This document shows positions 1-6,037 of a DNA stretch of 13,117 nucleotides, one piece after another. The stretch is from Candidatus Woesearchaeota archaeon (GTDB lineage: Archaea; Nanobdellota; Nanobdellia; Woesearchaeales; GW2011-AR4): NCBI GenBank assembly GCA_016185815.1, contig JACPMT010000057.1, positions 1 through 13,117 of the forward strand, read 5' to 3'. The position numbers and the translations under genes were made by a program. The stretch's first letter is position 1. Every line of letters starts with the position of its first letter. The notes beneath the pieces are model-generated. The model saw nothing but the letters and a program-made list of their open reading frames with translations, made no database searches and had not been told where the DNA came from.

Positions 1-246
1 AAAGATTTAAGAAATTATTACACCAAGGAGATAGAGAGGGATATTGATATTGCGCTTAAGTACAGGAATAAGATTAATCCTGTAAATAGGATGCTTCCTC
101 AAAGGGATTCCAAGGAAATTAAAGAGAATATACCATTAAAAGTTAAAGCAGAACTGCAAAAGAGAGTTGATAAAGGTTATAAAGTCAACCTTTCAAAAAT
201 TGATGAGGAAATTGACGATTTTCTGAAAGAGCAGAATGTTGGATAA
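1..246 (+). CDS. C-terminal fragment of an unrecognised protein
   Basis: Frame 1 is open from the first base to a TAA at 244-246 and gives 81 residues; the start lies outside the window. The visible part is highly charged and probably helical, with many Lys, Glu and Asp, and ends DDFLKEQNVG. I see no family motif, no membrane segment and no cysteines. It is followed by about 113 bases without a gene before the alkyltransferase, so the two genes are probably separate units. Its reality rests on the long open frame at the edge and amino-acid use like that of the neighbouring genes. The function cannot be named from this fragment. Confidence 0.6.
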   Translation, partial: KDLRNYYTKEIERDIDIALKYRNKINPVNRMLPQRDSKEIKENIPLKVKAELQKRVDKGYKVNLSKIDEEIDDFLKEQNVG

Positions 247-359
247 GCCATTTTCGTTTAAACAAAAATCAGTCGAAAATTCGCAAAAAATAAATACTTG
301 CTAGTTTATCGTAAAAGAAAACTAGAACAAAAAAGGGTGGGCATTGCGACTAAGGATAG

Positions 360-376
360 ATGCTCGGCGGGAGCAT
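360..376 (+). other. Short GC-rich hairpin at the start of the alkyltransferase gene
   Basis: ATGCTC (360-365) and GAGCAT (371-376) form a perfect 6-bp stem around a 5-nt GGCGG loop. Two candidate start codons, at 360 and 375, are partly inside the stem, so folding could affect initiation. It stands out in an AT-rich intergenic region. A role is inference; it may be chance. Confidence 0.35.
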
Positions 377-713
377 GATTTTTAATTTCAAAATGCAAAC
401 ATTCAACCAAAGAATCTACAGTCTTTTGAAAAAAGTCCCGAAAGGCAAAGTCACGACCTACAAAGCATTGGCTGAAGCGGCAGGAACAAGGGCTTACAGG
501 GCTGTCGGGCAGGCAATGAGGTGCAATCCTTACGCGCCAGTTGTGCCATGCCACAGGGTTGTGAAATCAGACGGAAATATTGGCGGGTTTGCCGGCAGCA
601 TAAATCCAGATAGCAAGGAAATAAAAAGAAAGATTGGGATGTTAAGAAAGGAAGGTCTTGAAATAAGGAATAAAAGAATTGTTGACTTTGAGAAGGTTTT
701 GTTCGGATTCTAG
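360..713 (+). CDS. ogt: Methylated-DNA--[protein]-cysteine S-methyltransferase (O6-alkylguanine-DNA alkyltransferase)
   Basis: This suicide DNA-repair protein moves the alkyl group from O6-alkylguanine in DNA to its own cysteine. Numbered from 360, the active-site motif PCHRV is at 63-67 with Cys64 as acceptor. That separates it from alkyltransferase-like (ATL) proteins, which lack this Cys. The helix-turn-helix region around RAVGQAMRCNP (47-57) holds the expected arginine finger (Arg47) and the Asn-Pro pair. At 117 aa or less it is only the DNA-binding/catalytic domain, without the N-terminal domain of Ada/Ogt/human MGMT, as in many small archaeal forms. The start is uncertain: 360, 375 and 393 are all in-frame ATGs, and family similarity begins only around 396. 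An AT-rich TATA-like stretch at 283-298 may be the promoter. Confidence 0.9.
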   Translation: MLGGSMIFNFKMQTFNQRIYSLLKKVPKGKVTTYKALAEAAGTRAYRAVGQAMRCNPYAPVVPCHRVVKSDGNIGGFAGSINPDSKEIKRKIGMLRKEGLEIRNKRIVDFEKVLFGF

Positions 714-762
714 CTTTCGGCAAACAAATAACTTTATTAAAACATAACTTTTTCTTTCCTGC

Positions 763-1740
763 ATGAATTTGCTGCCGTTTGAAAGAATAGAAAGGGAGAT
801 TATTATTAGAAAAGAGGCAGAAACAAATCCCGATTCAGGCTGCAAACCTGAGGACAGGAAAACCGAAGAAATTGTGAATTACGGCATTGTAAACATTGAC
901 AAGCCAAAAGGGCCAACCTCGCACCAAGTCTCGGATTATGTCCAAAAAATCCTGAATATAAGTAAAAGCGGGCATTCGGGAACTTTGGATCCTGCAGTTA
1001 CGGGAGTTCTTCCGGTTGCATTAGGCAGGGCAACAAGAATCGTGCAGGGACTGCTTACAGCAGGCAAGGAATATGTTGCAATAATGCATCTTCACAAAAA
1101 TGTTGAAGAGGAAAAATTAAGGGAAACAATAAAAAAGCATTTCACCGGAAAAATACAGCAATTGCCTCCGTTAAAAAGCTCTGTAAAAAGACAGCTTAGG
1201 GAAAGAACTGTTTATTACTTTGCCATTCTTGAATTTGACGAAAAGGATGTTTTGTTTAAAGTCGGGACAGAAGCTGGGACTTACATAAGAAAGCTGATTC
1301 ATGACATGGGAAAGAAATTGGGCACAGGCGCCCACATGGCAGAGCTTAGAAGGACAAAAGCAGGCCCATTTGATGAGTCAACATTATTCACATTGCAGGA
1401 GCTTACTGATGCTTATTACTTCTGGAAAGAGGAAGACAATGACAAATTTTTAAGAAAGGTTATAAAGCCGGTTGAAAATGGCGTGCATCATTTATCAAAA
1501 ATCTGGGTTTTTGACACGACAATTGAAAGCATCTGCCACGGGGTTGACTTGAAAGTCCCGGGCATAAGCAAGCTGGATGACAGCATAAGCAAGGAAGAGA
1601 CAGTTGCTATTATGTCCTTGAAGGATGAATTAATTGCCTTAGGAATTGCAAAGATGGGCTCAAACGAAATGCTCGGCGAAAAAGGAATCGCCGTGCAGAC
1701 TGAAAAAGTTTTCATGCAGCCCGGGGTTTATAAAATATGA
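763..1740 (+). CDS. cbf5: Archaeal H/ACA RNP pseudouridine synthase Cbf5 (TruB family)
   Basis: Cbf5 is the catalytic subunit of the archaeal H/ACA ribonucleoprotein. It converts uridine to pseudouridine in rRNA under guide RNA direction and can make Psi55 in tRNA. The 325-aa length is normal for archaeal Cbf5. The N-terminal leader LPFERIEREIIIRKEAETNP is typical of the archaeal/eukaryotic branch. YGIVNIDKPKGPTSHQV opens the TruB fold, and GHSGTLDP places the catalytic aspartate at Asp76. GTYIRKLIHDMG is the later conserved motif, and the last 80-90 residues form a PUA domain. A TATA-like stretch around 733-745 lies about 25 nt before the ATG, suggesting a leaderless mRNA. Its TGA overlaps the next gene's ATG at 1737-1740. 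Confidence 0.97.
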   Translation: MNLLPFERIEREIIIRKEAETNPDSGCKPEDRKTEEIVNYGIVNIDKPKGPTSHQVSDYVQKILNISKSGHSGTLDPAVTGVLPVALGRATRIVQGLLTAGKEYVAIMHLHKNVEEEKLRETIKKHFTGKIQQLPPLKSSVKRQLRERTVYYFAILEFDEKDVLFKVGTEAGTYIRKLIHDMGKKLGTGAHMAELRRTKAGPFDESTLFTLQELTDAYYFWKEEDNDKFLRKVIKPVENGVHHLSKIWVFDTTIESICHGVDLKVPGISKLDDSISKEETVAIMSLKDELIALGIAKMGSNEMLGEKGIAVQTEKVFMQPGVYKI

Positions 1741-2003
1741 GCGCAATAAATGAGATGTATGGGATATTGGAACAAATGGTTAAAAGTGCTGCTGATGGGC
1801 ACAAACAAAAAGTGTTGAAACTTAATGAATCGTACGAGTCATTGGTGCCAAAAGTTTATCATAGCCCATTTACTAAACTTGATTTGGAGTATGATAGGTG
1901 CAGGACTTCATGTGTCATGTCTGTAATAACTTTGGAAGGGCACGAAAGACTGGTTGCGGATGCGCAAGAAATATTTTCCAGGATTCCCAATCCCAAGCGT
2001 TAA
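1737..2003 (+). CDS. Small hypothetical protein translationally coupled to cbf5
   Basis: An 88-aa protein whose ATG overlaps the cbf5 stop codon in an ATGA arrangement, strong evidence for coupled translation. It is probably alpha-helical: an N-terminal amphipathic helix (about 1-30), then a region with two cysteines (Cys55, Cys59), ending IFSRIPNPKR. I recognise no family and no zinc site, since only two cysteines are present. The position invites a guess at RNA modification or H/ACA assembly, but nothing in the sequence proves it; Gar1 and Nop10 signatures are absent. The overlap makes a real gene likely. Confidence 0.65.
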   Translation: MSAINEMYGILEQMVKSAADGHKQKVLKLNESYESLVPKVYHSPFTKLDLEYDRCRTSCVMSVITLEGHERLVADAQEIFSRIPNPKR

Positions 2004-2004
2004 C

Positions 2005-2016
2005 TTTAAATATTTG
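2005..2016 (+). promoter_or_regulatory. TATA box for leaderless zinc-ribbon gene
   Basis: TTTAAATATT begins one base after the preceding stop codon and is centred about 26 nt before the ATG at 2036. That is the archaeal TATA-to-start spacing, so the transcript should begin at or next to the start codon. The spacing is the main reason for choosing 2036 over an upstream in-frame start. Confidence 0.5.
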
Positions 2017-2035
2017 TTTATCAACCTGTTTATTA

Positions 2036-2131
2036 ATGAAATCAGCGCTTGAATGCCCATTATGCGGTGCAGAGGTTGACGGCAGGCAGGATTATTGTGC
2101 AGAGTGCGGAGAAACCTTGAAGAAAGATTAA
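2036..2131 (+). CDS. 31-residue zinc-ribbon protein
   Basis: A very short gene, ATG at 2036 and TAA at 2129-2131. It contains two CxxC knuckles: CPLC (Cys7, Cys10) and CAEC (Cys21, Cys24), each followed by Gly, the pattern of a minimal Zn(II)-binding ribbon. An in-frame extension upstream to 1898 would run inside the previous gene in another frame and has no zinc-ribbon character, so it is left out. The TATA-like box at 2005-2016 fits a leaderless mRNA starting at 2036. The role is unknown; such proteins often bind nucleic acid or act as small protein adaptors. Both knuckles plus a promoter at the right distance make it credible despite its size. Confidence 0.6.
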   Translation: MKSALECPLCGAEVDGRQDYCAECGETLKKD

Positions 2132-2180
2132 AGTAAAAGGGATAAAGGATAAAAATAACGCTTTTTCTATTTCAAATAAA

Positions 2181-2339
2181 ATGGCAATTGATGATAAAAA
2201 AAGCCAGACTTATACCAAAAAACTGCTGAAGTTCATGGACAAAGGCATATCGCCAAAAAAAGAAGAGCGCGAAATTACAGACATGCACGAGATTGAGCAT
2301 ATAACAGAGGAGATCGAGAAAGGAAAGGCTAGGAAATAG
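2181..2339 (+). CDS. Small charged hypothetical protein (52 aa)
   Basis: ATG at 2181, TAG at 2337-2339. The protein begins MAIDDKKSQTYTKKLLKFMD and continues as a highly charged, helix-prone chain ending EEIEKGKARK. It has no cysteine and no membrane segment. An A-rich TATA-like stretch at about 2147-2158 lies about 27 nt upstream, consistent with a leaderless transcript like its neighbours. The coding-like amino-acid use (GISPKKEEREITDMHEIEH) and tight fit between two other small genes support it. I recognise no family. It could be an RNA- or ribosome-associated small protein, but that is speculation. Confidence 0.5.
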   Translation: MAIDDKKSQTYTKKLLKFMDKGISPKKEEREITDMHEIEHITEEIEKGKARK

Positions 2340-2385
2340 AAAAATATTTATAATTCTAAATTCAAGAAAGTTATAAGGTGAGAAA

Positions 2386-2724
2386 ATGCCATTAACTTCG
2401 CTTTACACTTGCTCAAGATGCAAGCGGGATTTTAATTTTGACAATATTAAGTATGACTCCGACAACAAGCTGATTTGCGTGGAATGCCTTGAGAAGCAGC
2501 AAAAAATTGAGAAGAAGGAGAAATTAAGCTTGGAAAAAGCCGAAGAAGGCGAGGAAGTAAAGTTCATCTGCGTGAGCTGCCGCTTTAAATTCTCAGTAAA
2601 AAAAGGAAGCCAAAAGGAAGCGAAATGCCCTTACTGCGGCAAAACAAGATTGATGTTGGTGAAGAAATACAAGGACGAGGATGACTTGATAAAGGATTCT
2701 ATGGACCCAAGGTTTGATTATTGA
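2386..2724 (+). CDS. Protein with two zinc ribbons
   Basis: A 112-aa protein with two tandem zinc ribbons. The first uses CSRC (Cys9, Cys12) and CVEC (Cys31, Cys34). A Lys/Glu-rich helical linker (about 36-58) follows. The second uses CVSC (Cys62, Cys65) and CPYC (Cys81, Cys84). All eight ligands are present. The C terminus is acidic and basic (KKYKDEDDLIKDSMDPRFDY). GGTGA at 2377-2381 sits 4 nt before the ATG and a TATA-like AATATTTATAA lies at 2343-2353, so start and promoter are clear. Its stop is 2 nt from the end of the convergent HD gene. Function is unknown; a nucleic-acid-binding or adaptor role is the usual expectation for such proteins. Confidence 0.8.
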   Translation: MPLTSLYTCSRCKRDFNFDNIKYDSDNKLICVECLEKQQKIEKKEKLSLEKAEEGEEVKFICVSCRFKFSVKKGSQKEAKCPYCGKTRLMLVKKYKDEDDLIKDSMDPRFDY

Positions 2725-2726
2725 AT

Positions 2727-3302
2727 TTATCTTGCACCTGCAAACCCTTCTCTTATCTCTTCTAATATTGGCTTGTAACCGTTAATAGGGGGAGCCTTCC
2801 TATTCACACCTAACCTGTCTACAACATAAAGGGCGTCAGCTCCTGGGTATAATCTAAGGGAATCTGCATAAGCTTCTTTTAGCAGATTTCTTACTTTACC
2901 CCAGTCAAATAAGCCATTTTTGTCGCCGACATCAACAAGAAGCCGACGCTCAGCCAATGGAAGATAAAACGCAAGATTGTCAATTGCCATTGCCTGCTGT
3001 TTTGCTTTAAATGACTCCAACAGTGTTTCAACGAAAAGGGCTACGTTAACAGAAAAATCTCCTGAATGTCTGAAGGCAGCGAATGTCTTTGTTCTTTTAT
3101 AGAACTCTATCAGCTCGGTTTGTGATGCATCTTTAAATCCAAGATATTCTGCAACCAATTTATCAACGTTCCTCCTTTCATCGGGATTTGTATTTTTCCT
3201 TCTGTCAGCTGCTTTTAAGACGCCAGCTATTATTGATAAATTTCTTTGAACTCCATCTTGAGGAAAAGAAAAAATATTGTTTATATAATCAAAGTAAGGC
3301 AT
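2727..3302 (-). CDS. C-terminal part of a frameshifted RelA/SpoT-type HD hydrolase
   Basis: This 191-aa open frame begins MPYFDYINNIF and is not an independent gene. Its first 40 residues continue an HD hydrolase: Tyr-x-x-Tyr-Ile, then LKAADRRKN, which matches the KLADRLHN motif of Rel/SpoT hydrolase domains (Asp33 here for the last metal-binding aspartate, Asn37 four residues on). The remaining 150 residues are helical and show no (p)ppGpp synthetase motif. The N-terminal half is the overlapping frame at 3289-3663. Removing one G from the G5 run at about 3307-3311 joins the two through LTHRGGMPYFDYIN, giving about 311 aa. The internal ATG could allow separate translation, but the fragment lacks the His and His-Asp motifs. 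Confidence 0.7.
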   Translation of the reverse strand: MPYFDYINNIFSFPQDGVQRNLSIIAGVLKAADRRKNTNPDERRNVDKLVAEYLGFKDASQTELIEFYKRTKTFAAFRHSGDFSVNVALFVETLLESFKAKQQAMAIDNLAFYLPLAERRLLVDVGDKNGLFDWGKVRNLLKEAYADSLRLYPGADALYVVDRLGVNRKAPPINGYKPILEEIREGFAGAR

Positions 3303-3663
3303 TCCACCCCCTATGCGTCAGTAGATTTACCATATAACATAAATATTTACCTTCCTCCCCAGCTTCTTCCAAAAGCTCATTCAAAGTCAGAGTTTCAGAT
3401 TTTTTGGGCTTAGCCTCGTAAGGATTAAAAACGTCTATATCTGATATGTCCTCTCCTGCGTCATGTAGCCATCCAGATGCAACACCAGATTCTTTATAGC
3501 GAGAGGGAAGCAAGACTTTTTCCGCTAAAGCTGCAACTTCAGCAAGATGCTCTTGTGTGTAAGGAAGTCCATTTGCGCGAGTAACTCCCTTGAAAAGCTG
3601 GTGTGCCAGTCCGCTCGCATAAGCTACTATATCATTTCCTTTTTGAAATCGGATTTTATTCAT
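3289..3663 (-). CDS. N-terminal part of a frameshifted RelA/SpoT-type HD hydrolase
   Basis: The fragment (124 aa, the last five out of frame) holds the first metal-binding motifs of an HD phosphohydrolase: PYTQEH (His39), then GWLHDAGED (His67, Asp68, Glu71, Asp72). This is the HDxxED pattern of (p)ppGpp hydrolases rather than a generic HD domain. The frame continues to VNLLTHRG and then runs into a stop after WNALL. With the last motif supplied by 2727-3302, every HD-site residue expected for a Mn-dependent (p)ppGpp or small-nucleotide hydrolase is present. A TATA-like CTTTAAAAAG at about 3686-3696 (minus strand) suits a start at 3663. The substrate is inference: no synthetase domain is visible, and other nucleotides are possible. 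Confidence 0.7.
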   Translation of the reverse strand: MNKIRFQKGNDIVAYASGLAHQLFKGVTRANGLPYTQEHLAEVAALAEKVLLPSRYKESGVASGWLHDAGEDISDIDVFNPYEAKPKKSETLTLNELLEEAGEEGKYLCYMVNLLTHRGWNALL

Positions 3664-3795
3664 AAAATGATGGTGTTCTTAAAACCTTTTTAAAGATTGC
3701 TAAATCACCACTCTTCAATGAACTAGCTTTCATTTATAAACTCTATTCTTTTATTTCTATATAGAAAAAATTAACTTTTCGCAGTAATTTAGAGA

Positions 3796-3829
3796 GTATA
3801 CCAGTATACAAAATAGTAATATTTATATA
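3796..3829 (+). promoter_or_regulatory. ftsZ promoter with near-palindromic candidate operator
   Basis: A TATA-like TATTTATATA occupies 3820-3829, predicting transcription from about 3850. Ten bases upstream, GTATAC-CA-GTATAC (3796-3809) is two copies of a self-complementary hexamer, making a 14-bp near-palindrome of the kind bound by dimeric regulators. The TATA box is well supported; the operator is inference. Confidence 0.45.
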
Positions 3830-3851
3830 CTAGTTCATATATTGGAACTAC

Positions 3852-3871
3852 TCCAATTTGAAAAAATTGGA
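3852..3871 (+). other. GAAA-capped hairpin in the ftsZ leader
   Basis: TCCAATTT (3852-3859) and AAATTGGA (3864-3871) form a perfect 8-bp stem closed by GAAA, a GNRA-type tetraloop. It would lie at the very 5' end of the predicted ftsZ mRNA. An extra ATTGGA at 3841-3846 could pair with the same left arm if transcription starts further upstream. A stabilising or regulatory role is inference. Confidence 0.45.
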
Positions 3872-3907
3872 ATTACAGTAGCTAAAAAAGTCTGAGGTGT
3901 ATGTAAA

Positions 3908-4102
3908 ATGGCAATGGATTTTGTTATTGAAAGTGCGCTAAAACAACAGGTTGCGCAAACAGATGATTTGCAGGTAGGGCATGCCAATATTAAGGTTATT
4001 GGCTGTGGCGGAGCTGGCAGCAATATGGTAAGCTGGCTTTACAGGAAAGGAATAAGTGGCATGCAACACAGACAAGCAGCATTTGGAAATCACAGAAGCT
4101 GA
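3908..4102 (+). CDS. ftsZ: Cell-division GTPase FtsZ, N-terminal part (disrupted gene)
   Basis: Residues 1-51 are the start of FtsZ: a short N-terminal extension, then IKVIGCGGAGSNMVSWLYRK, the first strand and the glycine-rich GTP-binding T1 loop, then GISG. After GISG the frame leaves FtsZ similarity and stops at TGA 4100-4102. The rest of the protein resumes in the +1 frame from about 4059. GAGGTG at 3894-3899 lies 8 nt before the ATG, so the start is firm. As read, this fragment cannot form a GTPase. The lesion is described under 4056-4973. Confidence 0.85.
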   Translation: MAMDFVIESALKQQVAQTDDLQVGHANIKVIGCGGAGSNMVSWLYRKGISGMQHRQAAFGNHRS

Positions 4103-4973
4103 CAAGAGGTTTTTAATCGGAAGAGAGCTGACAAGAGGGCTTGGATGCGGAGGCTTTCCAGACAAGGGAAGCAAGGCAGCGCAGGAAAATATACAAGAAA
4201 TCAAGGAAGTTCTAAAAGGCTCTGACATGGTCTTTGTATGCGCAGGAATGGGCGGCGGAACAGGTACAGGAGCTGCTCCGGTTGTTGCGCAGGTTGCAAA
4301 GGATTCAGGGGCCATTGTGATCGGAACAGTAACAATGCCATTCAAGATTGAAAGGGCAAGAATTGACAAGGCAGAATTTGGACTGCAGCAGCTTAGGCAA
4401 ACTTCAGACACTGTAATTGTTATTGACAACAACAGGCTGGTTAACATTGCAGGAAACTTGCCAGTCCAGCAGGCATTTGCAGTTGCCAATGAACTGGTGT
4501 CGACAATGATAAGAGGCATTGTGGAGACAATAGCTGTTCCTTCGCTAGTCAACTTGGACTACGCTGATGTGAAAGCCATTATGCAGGATGGAGGAGTAGC
4601 GGCAATCGGTGTTGGCGTTAGTGACACAACAAACAGGGTAGAAGAAGCTGTCAAAGGAGCTTTAAGCAACCCGTTGCTTGAAATAAGCTACAAAGGCGCA
4701 ACAGGCGCTTTGATCCATGTGGAAGGGGGCCCTGACATGACTCTTGATGAAGTCAACAGAATCGGTGAGCTTGTAACAGAGAGCCTTGACCAGGATGCAA
4801 ATGTCATCTGGGGAGCAAGAGTCTCTGAGCAGATGAAAGGCAAGCTGGCTGTCATGACAATAATAACAGGCGTCAATTCACCGTGGATACTCGGCAAGGC
4901 AGACAAGAAGACAAGAACAATCGAAGCAAAAAGATTCAGCGACGAGCTTGGAATTGATTACTTCACGGATTAA
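4056..4973 (+). CDS. ftsZ: Cell-division GTPase FtsZ, main part (disrupted gene, FtsZ2-like)
   Basis: FtsZ is the tubulin-like GTPase that forms the division ring. This frame carries nearly all of the protein: ACNTDKQHLEITEADKR (T2/T3 region), the tubulin signature GMGGGTGTGAAP, MPFKIERARIDKAE, VIDNNRLVNI, the T7 loop NLDYADVKAIM with its catalytic aspartates, and a C terminus ending ELGIDYFTD. NTDKQHL, PFKIERAR and the GID(F/Y)-type tail resemble archaeal FtsZ2 rather than FtsZ1. The GTG at 4056 is only the first possible codon of the frame; nothing suggests it is a real start. Between GISG and ACNTD about four residues of a core beta-strand are missing, implying loss of about 14 bp. As written the gene is broken. 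Confidence 0.9.
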   Translation: MACNTDKQHLEITEADKRFLIGRELTRGLGCGGFPDKGSKAAQENIQEIKEVLKGSDMVFVCAGMGGGTGTGAAPVVAQVAKDSGAIVIGTVTMPFKIERARIDKAEFGLQQLRQTSDTVIVIDNNRLVNIAGNLPVQQAFAVANELVSTMIRGIVETIAVPSLVNLDYADVKAIMQDGGVAAIGVGVSDTTNRVEEAVKGALSNPLLEISYKGATGALIHVEGGPDMTLDEVNRIGELVTESLDQDANVIWGARVSEQMKGKLAVMTIITGVNSPWILGKADKKTRTIEAKRFSDELGIDYFTD

Positions 4974-4977
4974 ATTT

Positions 4978-5000
4978 AATTTTTTATTCCATTATTTTTA
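4978..5000 (+). terminator. T-rich terminator after ftsZ
   Basis: TTTTTT at 4980-4985 and ATTATTTTT shortly after follow the ftsZ stop. Archaeal intrinsic termination uses such U tracts without needing a hairpin. The next gene has its own promoter just downstream, which fits termination here. Confidence 0.35.
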
Positions 5001-5017
5001 AAAATTATAATATTGAG

Positions 5018-5047
5018 TTGCCCTAATGTGGACGGCAAGAAGAACAA
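5018..5047 (+). promoter_or_regulatory. 5' leader hairpin element shared with rrp41
   Basis: TTGCC (5018-5022) pairs with GGCAA (5034-5038) across an 11-nt loop and is followed by GAAGAACAA. A related element, 22 of 30 bases identical, lies on the minus strand at 9710-9681 before rrp41, also with an 11-nt loop. TATA-like sequence at about 4995-5014 places the transcript start near the element. The same leader also carries TAACGATTAAACA at 5104-5116, found exactly in the rrp41 leader. Confidence 0.5.
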
Positions 5048-5146
5048 AAAGAATAAACTAAAGGACAACTTTAACTAAAACAAATTCATTAATAAAAATC
5101 CATTAACGATTAAACAAAAAAATTACGCTTAAAAAGGTGATTTTAC

Positions 5147-5899
5147 ATGTCAGTCGATGAAGACAAAATAGTAAGAAAAATGGTGGCTGAAATAGCCGAT
5201 TCCAACGAAAAATTCATGGGACAATCGCAAGACATAGAGAATTTCAAAAGAATTGTTCCTGTGCTTCTTGAGAAAGGCATTGACAATGTCAACCTTTCAA
5301 TGTTTGACGAGGTTACAAAATCAAAGCTGCTTAACGCTTTAGGCGAAGAGTACATAAGAAGGGGCAACATGAATGATTCTGTCAAGGCATTTATTCTTGC
5401 TGGAAACAGGCAACGTTTAGTTGAAGTAGGCGAGCATTATGAGGAAGTGGGATTGTTCAGCAATGCAATTGACACATACAGATTAGCTGACGCTAATGAG
5501 CAGCTGTTAAAAGTAGGAAGGAAATGTCTTGAGAATGGGCATTTTGCAGATGCAATAAAGTCATTCAGGCTCTGCAATGACGCTGAAAGCCTGACAAAAG
5601 TTGGAGACGAATGCTTCCAGAAAGGCAAGTGGGATTACGCCATTGAAATTTTCAGCGCAATAAACTCGCAGCACAAGCTTGTTGAAATTGGCGACAAATG
5701 CCTCAGGGAAAGGCAGATTGGGTACGCTGCAAAAGCATACGAATTGGCGCATGACAAGGAAAAATTAAGCTCATTGGGAGATGTCTGCCTAAGGGAAGGG
5801 CTGCTTGCAACTGCACTCAAATCTTACCAGCAGGCCGGCAACGACATGATGGTGCAGTTCATAAGGGAGAACTTCGGCAACAAACTCTCAAGCTATTAA
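5147..5899 (+). CDS. Alpha-solenoid protein of six 29-residue helical repeats
   Basis: A 250-aa protein with a charged N-terminal region (1-60) followed by six consecutive repeats of exactly 29 residues (61-89, 90-118, 119-147, 148-176, 177-205, 206-234), each with the plan (K/R)LxxxGxxCLxxGxxxxAxxxYxxAxxxE. Position 9 is Cys in repeats 3-6 (Cys127, Cys156, Cys185, Cys214) and Tyr in repeats 1-2. Each unit is two helices, like TPR but shorter than the 34-residue TPR and closer to the solenoid style of clathrin/COPI/IFT proteins. No signal peptide or membrane segment is visible. GGTGA (5137-5141) precedes the ATG at 5147. A scaffold for protein-protein contacts is the reasonable inference; the partner is unknown. 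Confidence 0.85.
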   Translation: MSVDEDKIVRKMVAEIADSNEKFMGQSQDIENFKRIVPVLLEKGIDNVNLSMFDEVTKSKLLNALGEEYIRRGNMNDSVKAFILAGNRQRLVEVGEHYEEVGLFSNAIDTYRLADANEQLLKVGRKCLENGHFADAIKSFRLCNDAESLTKVGDECFQKGKWDYAIEIFSAINSQHKLVEIGDKCLRERQIGYAAKAYELAHDKEKLSSLGDVCLREGLLATALKSYQQAGNDMMVQFIRENFGNKLSSY

Positions 5900-5910
5900 A
5901 TTTTTTAATT
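5900..5910 (+). terminator. T tract after the repeat-protein gene
   Basis: ATTTTTTAATT immediately follows the TAA at 5897-5899. A six-T run this close to the stop is a plausible archaeal U-tract terminator. Confidence 0.3.
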
Positions 5911-6037
5911 TGATATTGAACATTTAGAGGCAGGTATAAAGAAAATTCAGTTTTAATAAACTAATAAAAATAATCAAAAAAACGAGAACGACCTTTGAAA
6001 GTAATCAAAAAGAAGGTAACCCGTTTTAAATATATTG

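Noticed and set aside
1898..2035. Upstream extension of the 31-aa zinc-ribbon frame
   Set aside because: It overlaps the 88-aa gene in another frame, and a TATA-like box at the right distance supports the start at 2036.
4056..4058. GTG as a true second start for the long FtsZ frame
   Set aside because: It lies inside the N-terminal domain, has no ribosome binding site, and the product would lack the first strand and T1 loop of the GTPase fold.
5026..5061. Eleven-codon leader frame (MWTARRTKRIN) before the repeat-protein gene
   Set aside because: The related leader before rrp41 has no comparable frame, so the conserved feature is the nucleotide sequence, not a peptide.
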